Positions 17,501 to 25,515 of a stretch of DNA of 64,000 nt are shown here, in pieces. Numbering within the stretch: the stretch's first letter is position 1; every line of letters starts with the position of its first letter. The notes beneath the pieces are model-generated. The model ran no database searches. It had not been told where the DNA came from and worked only from the letters and a program-made list of their open reading frames with translations. Source of the DNA: JACKII01 sp041687435 (GTDB lineage: Bacteria > Pseudomonadota > Alphaproteobacteria > Bin95); the NCBI GenBank assembly GCA_041687435.1, contig JAWLBX010000008.1, forward strand, positions 98,990-162,989. The letters run 5' to 3'. The translations under genes were made by a program, and so were the position numbers.

Positions 17501-18301
17501 ATGACCATCCCTCCGCTGTTCGATCTTTCCGGCAAAGTCGCCGTTGTCACCGGCGCCTCGCGCGGGATTGGCGAATCCATCGCCCGGCAACTGGCCGCAC
17601 ATGGTGCCAAGGTCGTCGTTTCCTCCCGCAAGGCGGAGGCCTGTGACGCCGTCGTGGCCGATATCAAGGCCAACTGGGCGTGCGGCGCCGGCAATGCCAT
17701 GACCATTCCCTGCCATGTCGGCCAGCGCGACCAATGCGAGGCGCTAATTGACCGGACCATAGCCGCCTGGGGGCGGGTCGACATTCTGGTCTGCAATGCC
17801 GCGGTCAGCGCCTACAAAGGGCCGATTGCCGAAGCGCCGGATTGGGCCTTCGAAAAGATGGTCAATGCCAACATCCGCGGCATTCTCTGGCTGACCGACC
17901 GCGCCTGCCCGGACATGGCAAGCCGTCGGGATGGGGCGGTGATTATCATCGGCTCGGCAGGCGGCCTGCGCGGCTCGTCCGACATGGGGCTCTATGGCAT
18001 CACCAAGGCCGCCGACATGCAGATCGCCCGCAACCTTTGCGTGACGTGGGGCAAGCATAACATCCGCGCCAATTGCATCGCGCCCTCCCTGGTCGTGACC
18101 GACATGGCGGAGGTGCTGACCAGCGCCCCCAAGCGGCAGCAGACCATGGAATGGACGTACCCGATGCAGCGGTTCGGGACCGTTGAGGATGTATCCGGGG
18201 TCGCCGTGGCGCTGGCCGGGCCGGCCGGTGCCTGGACCAGCGGGCAGACCATCGTCATCGATGGCGGCATGATGGCCGGTTCCGGCCGGGAAGTGGGGTG
18301 A
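17501..18301 (+). CDS. SDR family oxidoreductase (tandem pair, first)
   Basis: A 266-residue classical short-chain dehydrogenase/reductase using NAD(P)H. Seen: TGASRGIGES cofactor loop near residue 16, CNAAVS (the NNAG-equivalent) near 93, the catalytic Ser in IIGSAGG, YGITK as the Tyr-x3-Lys pair, and the C-terminal cofactor/substrate segment GQTIVIDGGMMAGSGR. Four bases separate its stop from the next SDR, which is very similar and must be a tandem duplicate. The substrate is not evident. Confidence 0.9.
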   Translation: MTIPPLFDLSGKVAVVTGASRGIGESIARQLAAHGAKVVVSSRKAEACDAVVADIKANWACGAGNAMTIPCHVGQRDQCEALIDRTIAAWGRVDILVCNAAVSAYKGPIAEAPDWAFEKMVNANIRGILWLTDRACPDMASRRDGAVIIIGSAGGLRGSSDMGLYGITKAADMQIARNLCVTWGKHNIRANCIAPSLVVTDMAEVLTSAPKRQQTMEWTYPMQRFGTVEDVSGVAVALAGPAGAWTSGQTIVIDGGMMAGSGREVG

Positions 18302-18305
18302 GATC

Positions 18306-19115
18306 ATGAGCAGAACTACGGAAATCCCCGCCATGTTCGACCTGTCCGGCCAGGTGGCAGTCGTTACCGGTTCGACCAAGGGCATCGGCAAGGCCATCGC
18401 CGCCCGCATGGCCCAGCACGGTGCCAAGGTGGTTATTTCCTCCCGCAAGGCCGATGCAGTTGAGGCCGTTACGGCCGAGATCAATCGCGATTACGCAGCC
18501 GATGGCGGCGAGGCCATCGGCGTGCCGGCTAATATCGGCCGCCGCCCGGAATGCGAGGCGCTGGTCGCCGACGCGCTCGACCGGTGGGGCCGGATCGACA
18601 CCTTCGTCGCCAATGCCGCCATCAACCCCTATTACGGCCCGTTGCATGAGATTTCGGAGGACGCCTTCCAGAAGATCATGAATACCAATGTGCAGAGTCC
18701 GATCTGGTTTTCGGGCTTGGTCTGCCCGCAGATGGCGGAACAGGGCGGCGGCAGCTTCATCGTGATCTCGTCGGTTGGCGGCTTGCGCGGGGATGCCAGA
18801 ATCGGCGCCTACAACCTGTCCAAGGCAGCGGACATGCAATTGGTGCGCAACATGGCGGTGGAATGGGGACGGCACAATATCCGCGCGAACTGCATCGCCC
18901 CCGCCCTGGTCAAGACGGATTTCGCCCGCGCGCTGTGGGAAAACCCGGTGCGGCTCGAAAACGAATTGATGGGCTATCCGCTGCACCGCCTGGGCGAGCC
19001 GGATGATATCGCCGGCATGGCGGTCATGCTGGCCAGCCGGGCCGGGCATTGGATCTGCGGGCAGACGCTGACCGTGGACGGCGGCATGATGGCGGGCATC
19101 GGGCGGTACGAGTAA
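18306..19115 (+). CDS. SDR family oxidoreductase (tandem pair, second)
   Basis: A 269-residue short-chain dehydrogenase/reductase co-transcribed with the preceding one. Motifs: TGSTKGIGKA, ANAAINPYYG, the catalytic Ser in VISSVGGLRG, YNLSK, and C-terminal GQTLTVDGGMMAGIGR. The two neighbours share long runs of identity (for example HGAKVV-SSRKA, HNIRANCIAP), so they are paralogues that may act on related substrates, or form a hetero-oligomer. The next promoter lies 50 bases downstream. Confidence 0.9.
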   Translation: MSRTTEIPAMFDLSGQVAVVTGSTKGIGKAIAARMAQHGAKVVISSRKADAVEAVTAEINRDYAADGGEAIGVPANIGRRPECEALVADALDRWGRIDTFVANAAINPYYGPLHEISEDAFQKIMNTNVQSPIWFSGLVCPQMAEQGGGSFIVISSVGGLRGDARIGAYNLSKAADMQLVRNMAVEWGRHNIRANCIAPALVKTDFARALWENPVRLENELMGYPLHRLGEPDDIAGMAVMLASRAGHWICGQTLTVDGGMMAGIGRYE

Positions 19116-19449
19116 GGCGGTTTCCGATGCGCCTCTGTAATGTCGCATTCCTGTAACTTGGTTTTTATTGATTGCGCGGGCAAACGCACGTAAAGTTTCT
19201 CTATAGGTAAGCGTGCTGACGCTGCCAGTTGCGTTGCAACACCGGCAGCCTCAAGAGAAGGTGCAAACAGCAAGCAGTCGTAACAGTTGAGCCATATGGT
19301 CGACGACGGGTCGGCGCCCGGGGGGCTGTAAACTGGCCCGCCACGCCAAATGTGCCGTGTCTTACCTGTGAATCGTCCAATCGATCAAACTGGTTCAGCG
19401 GGCTCGCGGGTCTTCGGGGAAGAAGCCCGCCATGGAGTGGTTCCTACAC
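19116..19449 (+). promoter_or_regulatory. Promoter and long structured 5' leader of the cold-shock gene
   Basis: A sigma70-like promoter reads TTGATT at 19168-19173, a 17-base spacer, and TAAAGT at 19191-19196. This gives a leader of roughly 245 bases before the ATG. Inside it GCTGCC (19221-19226) pairs with GGCAGC (19244-19249), and the loop contains GTTGCGTTGCAAC, which can fold further. Long structured leaders are typical of cold-shock genes, where they act as RNA thermosensors (known for cspA). Whether this one does is inference. Confidence 0.5.
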
Positions 19450-20157
19450 ATGTCTAATTTTGACCGGCCGTCTGTGAAGGCCGAGCGCGTGACCGTCACG
19501 GTCAAATGGTTTAACGCGACCAAGGGGTTTGGCTTCGTCCAGTTGGAAGACGGGTCGGATGCGTTCCTGCATGCGTCGGTGCTGGTGCCGACCGGCTATG
19601 ACGAAATCACCGACGGCAGTACGCTGGTCTGCGATATCGCCGATGGCCGCAAGGGCCAGCAAGTGGCGGAGGTTCACGAGGTAACATTGGCGGATGCGCC
19701 GCCGCGCCGGCCGCGTGCACCGGGCGGCCCCGGTGGCCCCGGCGGGCCGCGCGGTGGCTTTGGTGATCGTGGCGGGTTTGGCGATCGTGATCGCGGCGGG
19801 TTTGGCGACCGCGGTGGCTTCGGCGACCGTGATCGCGGCGGTTACGGTGACCGCGACCGTGGCGGTTTTGGCGGTGGGCGTAGCGCCTACGGCCCGCCGC
19901 GCGGTGAACGCGCCGGTTTCGGAGGCCGTGACCGTGACCAGGGGCCGGCGACAATCGTCGACGGCACCGTCAAGTTCTACAATGCCGAGAAGGGCTATGG
20001 CTTCATCGCGCCTGATGATGGCAGCCCGGATGTCTTCGTGTCCGGCCGCGTGCTGGAGCGTACCGGCGTTTCCAGCCTCGAGTCGAACCAGCGCGTGCGC
20101 GTGTCGGCCCGCCCTGGCCAGAAGGGCATGGTGGCTTCGAACGTGGAACTGCTCTAG
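19450..20157 (+). CDS. Double cold-shock-domain protein with an RGG/GFGDR-repeat linker
   Basis: A 235-residue nucleic-acid-binding protein. Cold-shock domain 1 is at about 14-80 with RNP1 KGFGFV (25-30). A low-complexity linker spans 81-166, rich in Gly, Arg, Asp and Phe. Cold-shock domain 2 spans 168-235 with KGYGFI (181-186). Alphaproteobacterial CspD-like proteins with two domains are known, but the RGG-like linker resembles eukaryotic RNA-binding disordered regions and could support RNA annealing or condensation (inference). The ATG at 19450 is chosen over one 18 bases upstream because it begins MSNFDRP. Single-gene unit with its own promoter and terminator. Confidence 0.93.
   Translation: MSNFDRPSVKAERVTVTVKWFNATKGFGFVQLEDGSDAFLHASVLVPTGYDEITDGSTLVCDIADGRKGQQVAEVHEVTLADAPPRRPRAPGGPGGPGGPRGGFGDRGGFGDRDRGGFGDRGGFGDRDRGGYGDRDRGGFGGGRSAYGPPRGERAGFGGRDRDQGPATIVDGTVKFYNAEKGYGFIAPDDGSPDVFVSGRVLERTGVSSLESNQRVRVSARPGQKGMVASNVELL
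19753..19836 (+). repeat. Two 42-bp tandem repeats in the cold-shock linker
   Basis: Two adjacent 14-residue units, each GGFGDRGGFGDRDR (residues 102-115 and 116-129), followed by a partial GGYGDRDR copy. The DNA copies differ at several third positions, so the protein repeat is being preserved by selection or the duplication is not recent. Confidence 0.8.
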
Positions 20158-20169
20158 TTGCGAACGAAT

Positions 20170-20199
20170 GGGGGCGGTGCAGTGCGCCGTCCCCGTTTT
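20170..20199 (+). terminator. Intrinsic terminator of the cold-shock gene
   Basis: GGGGGCGG (20170-20177) pairs with CCGTCCCC (20187-20194) through eight base pairs including one G-T, with a 9-nt loop, followed by GTTTTC. It lies 13 bases after the stop codon. Confidence 0.75.
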
Positions 20200-20219
20200 C
20201 AGGGTATGCCGGGCATCCG

Positions 20220-21452
20220 TCAGGTGTAGGAACCGACGCCGATTTTCGATGTTGCGCGTTGAGCCCGTTCGGTTTCCATGTTGAGATCAGTCAGATAGTC
20301 GGCGGCAAACGCCTTGTGAGCCGGTGACAGCATCAGGTGGATTGCCGGCGGCACCGCCGTTCTGGACGATACCCACCCGCGTGCGGCCATGCCGTCGGCA
20401 ATGGCCATCACGTCTTTTTCCGGATGGGTGAGGGCGGTCAAGCCCAATTGCGGCCGCCCAACCGGTTCGAAGCCAAGAGTCCTGGCGGCGGCCTCGATCG
20501 CCGTCCGCGCCGCCAGCACGTCCGCCGTCGTTTGCCGGAAACCGTCATACCCCAGATGCTGCAGCACGGCCCAGGCGCCGGCAATCGCGCCGCCGGGCCG
20601 TGTGCCATGAAGCGTTGGGGTGGCCATTCGGCCGCTTGGCCAGACATCGAAGCTGAATTCCTGATGCCGGTGCAGTGCGGCGGAGCGGTACAGCACCGTT
20701 GATGCGCCTTTCGGAGCGTAGCCGTATTTGTGCAGGTCGGCGGATATGGAGGAGACGCCCGCATTGCGGAAATCCCAGTTGGGCACCTCCACATCCAGAC
20801 GTTCGGCAAACGGCAGGAAATACCCGCCGACACAGGCATCGACATGACACCAAAGCCCGCGGTCTTCGGCAATGCCCGCGATTTTCGGGATCGGATCGAC
20901 CAAGCCGTACGGAAAACAGGGCGCGGAGCCGACTATCATGATCGTCCGTTCCGTCACCGCCGCCGCCATGGCATCCGGATCGGCCTTGAAATCACTTGCG
21001 ACCGGCACCCGCACCACGCTGAGATTCATCAGGTGGGCGGCTTTGTTGAAGGCCGGGTGCGCCGTTTCCGGTGTGACGATTTCCGCCCCGACCGTATCCA
21101 TGCCGGCAGCGGCCGCTTGGTCGCGGCAGGCCTTGACCGCCATGGTGATGCTGTCCGTGCCGCCGGTGGTGAAGGAGCCTGCCGCGCCTTCCGGGGCATG
21201 CATCAATTCATGTGCAATGGCGATGATCTCCGCTTCCATCGCCCCCAGGCTGGGAAAGGCGCGCACACCCAGCGCATTCTCCGCCATATAGGCGAGATAG
21301 GCCCGCTCGCCGACCCGCCGCACCTCCTCGCCGGCGTTGAACACGAACAGCGCCGTGCGGCCATGCTGCCAATCGGCATCGCCGCTGCGCCGTGCCTCTA
21401 ACGCAGCTGCCAAGTCGTTCCAGCCGCGCCCGTGTTCCGGCAGATGGGACAT
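20220..21452 (-). CDS. PLP-dependent decarboxylase family protein, sphingosine-1-phosphate-lyase-like
   Basis: A 410-residue fold-type I pyridoxal phosphate enzyme of the group II decarboxylase/sphingosine-phosphate lyase family. Seen: GSFTTGGTDSITMAVKA (cofactor phosphate region near 94-110), ETAHPAFNKAA, HVDACVGG with the PLP-pairing Asp, and DLHKYGYAPKG with the Schiff-base Lys. Such enzymes cleave phosphorylated amino-alcohols or decarboxylate amino acids; the bacterial substrate is unclear. GGAGGGAA precedes the ATG at 21452. It lies 35 bases downstream of the MmgE/PrpD gene on the same strand, so they may share a transcript. Confidence 0.88.
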   Translation of the reverse strand: MSHLPEHGRGWNDLAAALEARRSGDADWQHGRTALFVFNAGEEVRRVGERAYLAYMAENALGVRAFPSLGAMEAEIIAIAHELMHAPEGAAGSFTTGGTDSITMAVKACRDQAAAAGMDTVGAEIVTPETAHPAFNKAAHLMNLSVVRVPVASDFKADPDAMAAAVTERTIMIVGSAPCFPYGLVDPIPKIAGIAEDRGLWCHVDACVGGYFLPFAERLDVEVPNWDFRNAGVSSISADLHKYGYAPKGASTVLYRSAALHRHQEFSFDVWPSGRMATPTLHGTRPGGAIAGAWAVLQHLGYDGFRQTTADVLAARTAIEAAARTLGFEPVGRPQLGLTALTHPEKDVMAIADGMAARGWVSSRTAVPPAIHLMLSPAHKAFAADYLTDLNMETERAQRATSKIGVGSYT

Positions 21453-21487
21453 GGCGGTTCCCTCCGTTTCTATGTTGTAACGCGGGC

Positions 21488-22918
21488 TCAGTTCGCGGCC
21501 AGCGCATCCATCAGCGACCAACCATCGGCGGCCTTGTCCAGGCCCATGACCGCGTCGCGCACCCGCTCCGCCCGCACATGGTTCATGGCGCGGGTGGCGT
21601 TGGCCCAGAATTTCGCTTCAATATCGGCTGCCGACAGCGGGTTGGCGTCGGAGCCGCGGTTAACATCCTCGCGGTAGCGCCGGGTCTGGCCGTCCGCGGT
21701 TTGGACCACCAACTCGCCGGAATAATAGTGTGGGAAGCGCGTGTTCGGGTCTTCGGCCCAGTCCACCTTCGCCGCCAAGGCCAGCGCCGTTTCCTCGCTG
21801 AAGGCCGCGGGGTCCAGCTCATCCAGGGTGAAACGGCCGCGCAACAGGCTTTGCGCCACGATATAGGGGATGGAGAATTGCGCCTCATAGGCGTTGGCCG
21901 GCCGCTGTTTTTGCGCCAGCGGCTCGCATACCACTTGTGCTGGAGTCGGGTGGATCAGGGCAGTGATGCGTTCGACCGCGTCGGGGGTAATGCCGTCGGC
22001 GCGCATCGCCAGCGCCGCATCGGCGAAGGAATGGTTGAAGTGGCAGGCCGGGTAGGGCTTGAAGCCGACCTGCTCCAACTCCCAGGTCTGGCCGAGTCCA
22101 TCGGTGCAAAGGCCGAGGTCGGCATCGTTGCCCGCGCCCAGATGGAGATTGAACAGGCCATAGCGGCCTTCGTAGGCCTTTGCCGGGCCGAGGAAGCCTT
22201 CGTTCGCCAACGCGGTGGCGGTGATGCCGGCAACGCCGGCCCAGCCGGGATGCATGCGTTTCGTCCAAGCGCCGTCGCTGAGGAATTCCAGCGAACCGGC
22301 TGCCATCGACAGCGCGATGCCCTGGGCGTCGCACAGCTTGCGGACCGGCAGCCCTGCGAGTTTGCCCGCGGCGAGGGTCGCGCCGAACGCGCCGACCAAG
22401 CCGGTCGGGTGGTGGCCGCGGACATGAAAGCCGCCCTTGGCCGCCGCACCGATGCGCGCTGCGCTCTCCACCCCGATCAGGTAGGCGGTGAGCAGGTCGC
22501 CGCCCGAGGCGCCGACCTTCAGCGCCTGTCCCAGCGCAGTTGCGAGTGCGCTGGCGCTGGCATGGATCACGCCGGCCGTGTGGGTGTCGTCGAAGTCGAG
22601 GCCATGAATCAGCGTGCCATTCAGTAGCACCTGGTCGCGCAGCGGCAGCGCAAGCGCCATGCCGATGGCCGGATAGTCACCGGCGCCGGCAAGACCGCCG
22701 ATGGCGTTGGCCGTGCGCTGGGCGAATTCGAACGTGGTCGAGGCGAGGGCGATGCCCAGACAGTCGAGAATGTGCAGCTTCGCCCGCTCCACCACCCGCG
22801 CCGGCACATCGCCGAGAGTCATCCTATCGCTGAAGAGCGCCAGTTGCTCTGCAATCGTCGCGCCGGTGGGGCTGGCCTTGGCGTCTGTGGCGGCCTGGGT
22901 CTGGCTCGGCGCGTTCAT
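21488..22918 (-). CDS. MmgE/PrpD family protein (second of two)
   Basis: A 476-residue MmgE/PrpD-superfamily protein, probably a hydratase, dehydratase or decarboxylase of a small carboxylate. Recognisable segments are GTLIHGLDFDDTH (about 112-124), ASASALATALGQALKVGASG, RGHHPTGLVGAFGATLAAGKL and FKPYPACHFNHSFADAAL. It differs clearly from the 10370-11749 protein, so this is an independent family member. The next gene on the strand is the PLP lyase. No further pathway clue is present. Confidence 0.85.
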   Translation of the reverse strand: MNAPSQTQAATDAKASPTGATIAEQLALFSDRMTLGDVPARVVERAKLHILDCLGIALASTTFEFAQRTANAIGGLAGAGDYPAIGMALALPLRDQVLLNGTLIHGLDFDDTHTAGVIHASASALATALGQALKVGASGGDLLTAYLIGVESAARIGAAAKGGFHVRGHHPTGLVGAFGATLAAGKLAGLPVRKLCDAQGIALSMAAGSLEFLSDGAWTKRMHPGWAGVAGITATALANEGFLGPAKAYEGRYGLFNLHLGAGNDADLGLCTDGLGQTWELEQVGFKPYPACHFNHSFADAALAMRADGITPDAVERITALIHPTPAQVVCEPLAQKQRPANAYEAQFSIPYIVAQSLLRGRFTLDELDPAAFSEETALALAAKVDWAEDPNTRFPHYYSGELVVQTADGQTRRYREDVNRGSDANPLSAADIEAKFWANATRAMNHVRAERVRDAVMGLDKAADGWSLMDALAAN

Positions 22919-22970
22919 GGGCTGGTTTCTCCATCAAGATCGGTCACCGGATACTATAGCCACGCCACCC

Positions 22971-24047
22971 TCACAACGCGAGTTGCAGTTGCTGGCCCGG
23001 CGCAGGCGGCATGCGGAACAGGTCGGTGCGCAGGTTCTCCACCCGCCGGTCGAGGCCATGCCGTTTCGCCGCCAGCCGAAAGCGTTGTCGGATCAGGTCG
23101 GCATAGGGGCCCGTGCCCTTCATCCGCTCGCCGAATTCGCTGCGGTAGAGCGCGCCTCCCCGGGTCTGGCGCACCAGGCTTTCCACTTTGCCGGCACGGT
23201 CGGGATAGTGCGCCTGCAGCCATTCCCGGAACAGGTCTTTGATTTCCAGCGGCAGGCGCAAGAGCGTGTAGGCGGCTTCCTGGGCGCCCGCTTCCTTTGC
23301 CGCCTCCAGGATCGGCTCGATCTCATGGTCGTTCAGGCCGGGAATGATCGGGGCGACGTTCACACAGACCGGCACGCCCGCATCCGCCAGCGCGCGGATT
23401 GCGTCGAGCCGCCGCCCGGGGGTCGAGGCGCGGGGCTCCATGGTGCGCGCCAATTTGCGGTCCAGAGTCGTCAGAGAGACCGTCACATGGCCAAGTCGTT
23501 GAGCCGCCATCTCACCCCACAGGTCCGCATCGCGCACCACCAGGGCGGACTTCGTGACGGTGCCGACCGGATGACGGTATTTCAATAAAACCTGTAGGAT
23601 CGCACGCGTGATCTTGTGTTCGCGCTCGATCGGCTGATAGGCATCGGTGTTGGCGCCGAGCAGAAGAAAATCCGGCCTGTATCCCGCTGCGGAGAGTTCC
23701 CGGCGCAGCACGGCGGCCGCGTCGAACTTGGCGAACAGTTTGGTCTCGAAATCCTGGCCGGGCGAGAAGCCCCAATAGGCGTGGCTGGGCCGGGCATAGC
23801 AATAGATGCAGCCATGCTCGCAGCCGCGATAGGGGTTGATGGTGCGGTCGAAGCCCAAATCGGGAGACTTGTTGAAGGTGATGACATGCTTGGCCGTATC
23901 CGCCATGACGGTAGTCGGCAATCGGTCCTCCGGCTCCCGATGCCAGCCGTCGTCGACTGCCGCGCGTGTTGTTGGCTCGAACCGTCCGGACCGGTTCGAG
24001 ACCGCACCGCGCCCGCGCACACGTCGAAGGGAGGTTGGCTCAGTCAT
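22971..24047 (-). CDS. PA0069-family radical SAM protein
   Basis: A 358-residue radical SAM enzyme of the PA0069/Rv2578c-like group, whose substrate is unknown. The cluster motif is CEHGCIYC (Cys-x3-Cys-x2-Cys) in the N-terminal third. Other family features follow, such as YWGFSPGQDFETKLFAK and the VNVAPIIPGLND segment. It starts at MTEPTSLRRVRGRG; upstream in-frame ATGs lie inside the promoter-like AT-rich region. No Shine-Dalgarno precedes this ATG, so the mRNA may be nearly leaderless. It diverges from the arsenosugar-type glycosyltransferase pair by 56 bases. Confidence 0.85.
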   Translation of the reverse strand: MTEPTSLRRVRGRGAVSNRSGRFEPTTRAAVDDGWHREPEDRLPTTVMADTAKHVITFNKSPDLGFDRTINPYRGCEHGCIYCYARPSHAYWGFSPGQDFETKLFAKFDAAAVLRRELSAAGYRPDFLLLGANTDAYQPIEREHKITRAILQVLLKYRHPVGTVTKSALVVRDADLWGEMAAQRLGHVTVSLTTLDRKLARTMEPRASTPGRRLDAIRALADAGVPVCVNVAPIIPGLNDHEIEPILEAAKEAGAQEAAYTLLRLPLEIKDLFREWLQAHYPDRAGKVESLVRQTRGGALYRSEFGERMKGTGPYADLIRQRFRLAAKRHGLDRRVENLRTDLFRMPPAPGQQLQLAL

Positions 24048-24071
24048 AAGAGAACAAAACGGCATAAATAG

Positions 24072-24086
24072 AAACATGTCAAGAAC
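24072..24086 (-). promoter_or_regulatory. Possible LexA-type box overlapping a TTGACA -35 element
   Basis: Read on the minus strand this is GTTC-N7-GTTT, one mismatch from the alphaproteobacterial LexA site GTTC-N7-GTTC. The seven central bases include a perfect TTGACA (plus-strand 24077-24082) facing the radical SAM gene. A further half-site-like GACA follows at the same 11-base phase (24094-24097). The -10 at the expected distance is poor. Computational support is a single near-match, so this is tentative. Confidence 0.35.
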
Positions 24087-24103
24087 ATTAAAGGACATAA
24101 CCA

Positions 24104-24817
24104 TTGATCCCCGGCAGTGATGTCGCACACGCCCGGCTTCCGGTCTGTGTCGTCATGCCGGCCTGGAATGCTGCCGCTGGTATTCACAGCGCGCTGAGAC
24201 CGGTCGTCGGTCTGGTGCGGGGCGTAATCGTCGCCGACGGCGGCTCGGCCGATGCGACCGTGGCGATGGCGTCGGACCTGGGGGCGGCCGTGGTGCAAGG
24301 GCCACGCGGCCGGGGACCGCAACTGCACGCGGGCGCGGAGGCGGCCATGAAGCATCCGGACTGCGCCTGGCTCTTGTTCCTGCATGCCGACACCCGCCTG
24401 CAACCGGGGTGGGAGGAGGCGGTGCGCGCGCACATCGCGGCGTCTGGCAGCGAGATGCGGGCCGGCCACTTTCACTTTCGTCTGGATGACCCGGCCCCAG
24501 CCGCGCGGCGCCTGGAGCGGATTGTGGCGTGGCGCTGCCGCCTGCTGGCGCTGCCCTATGGCGACCAGGGCCTGCTGATCCACCGGGCCCTGTACAAAGA
24601 GCTGGGCGGCTACCGGTCGATCCCCTTGATGGAAGATGTGGATATGATTCGCCGGATCGGCCGCGCCCGTCTCTGCCGTTTGGCGGCTGATGCGCTTACC
24701 TCCGCCACCCGTTACCGGCATGGCGGCTATTGGCGGCGGCCGGCACGGAATCTCTCGCTGCTTGCGCTCTATTTCCTAGGCGTTTCGCCGGAGCGGTTGG
24801 TGCGCTGGTATGGCTAG
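24104..24817 (+). CDS. Family 2 glycosyltransferase, TIGR04283 arsenosugar-biosynthesis type
   Basis: A 237-residue GT-A fold glycosyltransferase. Seen: VCVVMPAWNAAAG start, IVADGGSADATVAMA, GPRGRGPQLHAGAEAA, and the LFLHADTRLQPGWEEAV segment with the metal-binding HAD. PYGDQGLLIHRALYKELGGY follows. These match the TIGR04283 family that is linked to arsenosugar synthesis but also occurs in other contexts. The start is a TTG at 24104 supported by AAAGGA eight bases upstream. It overlaps the next gene by 8 bases. No ArsM or ArsS is visible nearby. Confidence 0.85.
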   Translation: MIPGSDVAHARLPVCVVMPAWNAAAGIHSALRPVVGLVRGVIVADGGSADATVAMASDLGAAVVQGPRGRGPQLHAGAEAAMKHPDCAWLLFLHADTRLQPGWEEAVRAHIAASGSEMRAGHFHFRLDDPAPAARRLERIVAWRCRLLALPYGDQGLLIHRALYKELGGYRSIPLMEDVDMIRRIGRARLCRLAADALTSATRYRHGGYWRRPARNLSLLALYFLGVSPERLVRWYG

Positions 24818-25427
24818 CCCTGCCCGCAGCACCCCGCGTACGGTCATTGTGTTCATGCGCCAGCCGGTGCTGGGGCGTGTCAAGACGCGGCTGGCGCGTG
24901 AGGTCGGCAGCCTTGCCGCCTGGCAGTTCTACCGCCGTGCCAGCGCCCGCCTGCTGCGCCGACTGCGAGGCGATCCGTCCTGGCAGACGGTAATTGCCTG
25001 GGCCACGGCACCGGAGCCGCGGGCGTTGTTCCGCCCTGGCGATCTGCTGCAAGGCAGCGGCGATATTGGCACGCGCATGGAGCGCTGCCTCAGCGGTGCA
25101 CCACCCGGGCCGGTGGTGCTGATCGGCTCCGACATTCCGGCGGTTCGCGCCCATCATATCCGCCGGGCGTTCGAGTGCTTGGGCAAGGCGCCGCTTGTTT
25201 TTGGGCCCGCGGCAGATGGCGGTTTTTGGCTGATCGGCGCCCGCAGCCCGGCGCACCTGCCCCGGCCGCTGTTTGCTCCATCGGTCCGCTGGTCCGGCCC
25301 GCATACCTTGGCGGATACGCTCGCCGGATTGCGCGGCCCCGTTGCGCTCGCCGATACACTCGCAGATGTCGACCGCGCGGCGGACCTGCCGCCGCCCATC
25401 AGCCTGACCGGCTTCCCGGGCCGCTAA
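24810..25427 (+). CDS. DUF2064/TIGR04282 family glycosyltransferase (arsenosugar-type partner)
   Basis: A 205-residue protein of the nucleotidyltransferase-like DUF2064 family that regularly accompanies the TIGR04283 glycosyltransferase. Seen: MRQPVLGRVKTRLAREVG near the N-terminus, GDIGTRMERCL, GSDIPAVRAHHIRRAFE, and FGPAADGGFWLIGA. The ATG at 24810 overlaps the previous gene's stop, so translation is coupled. The pair probably makes a glycosylated small molecule or lipid; the arsenosugar link rests on family naming. Confidence 0.85.
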   Translation: MASPARSTPRTVIVFMRQPVLGRVKTRLAREVGSLAAWQFYRRASARLLRRLRGDPSWQTVIAWATAPEPRALFRPGDLLQGSGDIGTRMERCLSGAPPGPVVLIGSDIPAVRAHHIRRAFECLGKAPLVFGPAADGGFWLIGARSPAHLPRPLFAPSVRWSGPHTLADTLAGLRGPVALADTLADVDRAADLPPPISLTGFPGR

Positions 25428-25515
25428 TCCGGCTGCAGATCGGAGCCCAACCGCTTAAGCCCGCAATGTTTCCCGGCCGCGCCAAGATGGCCAGCGCGGC
25501 AGGCTGCAGATGGCG

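Noticed and set aside
19753..19836. Tandem repeats as a CRISPR-like or satellite array
   Set aside because: The repeats are within the coding frame of the cold-shock protein and encode the GFGDR linker.
22971..24047. ArsS, the arsenosugar radical SAM enzyme
   Set aside because: The sequence matches the PA0069/Rv2578c-like group (GCEHGCIYCYA, YWGFSPGQDFETKL), not ArsS.
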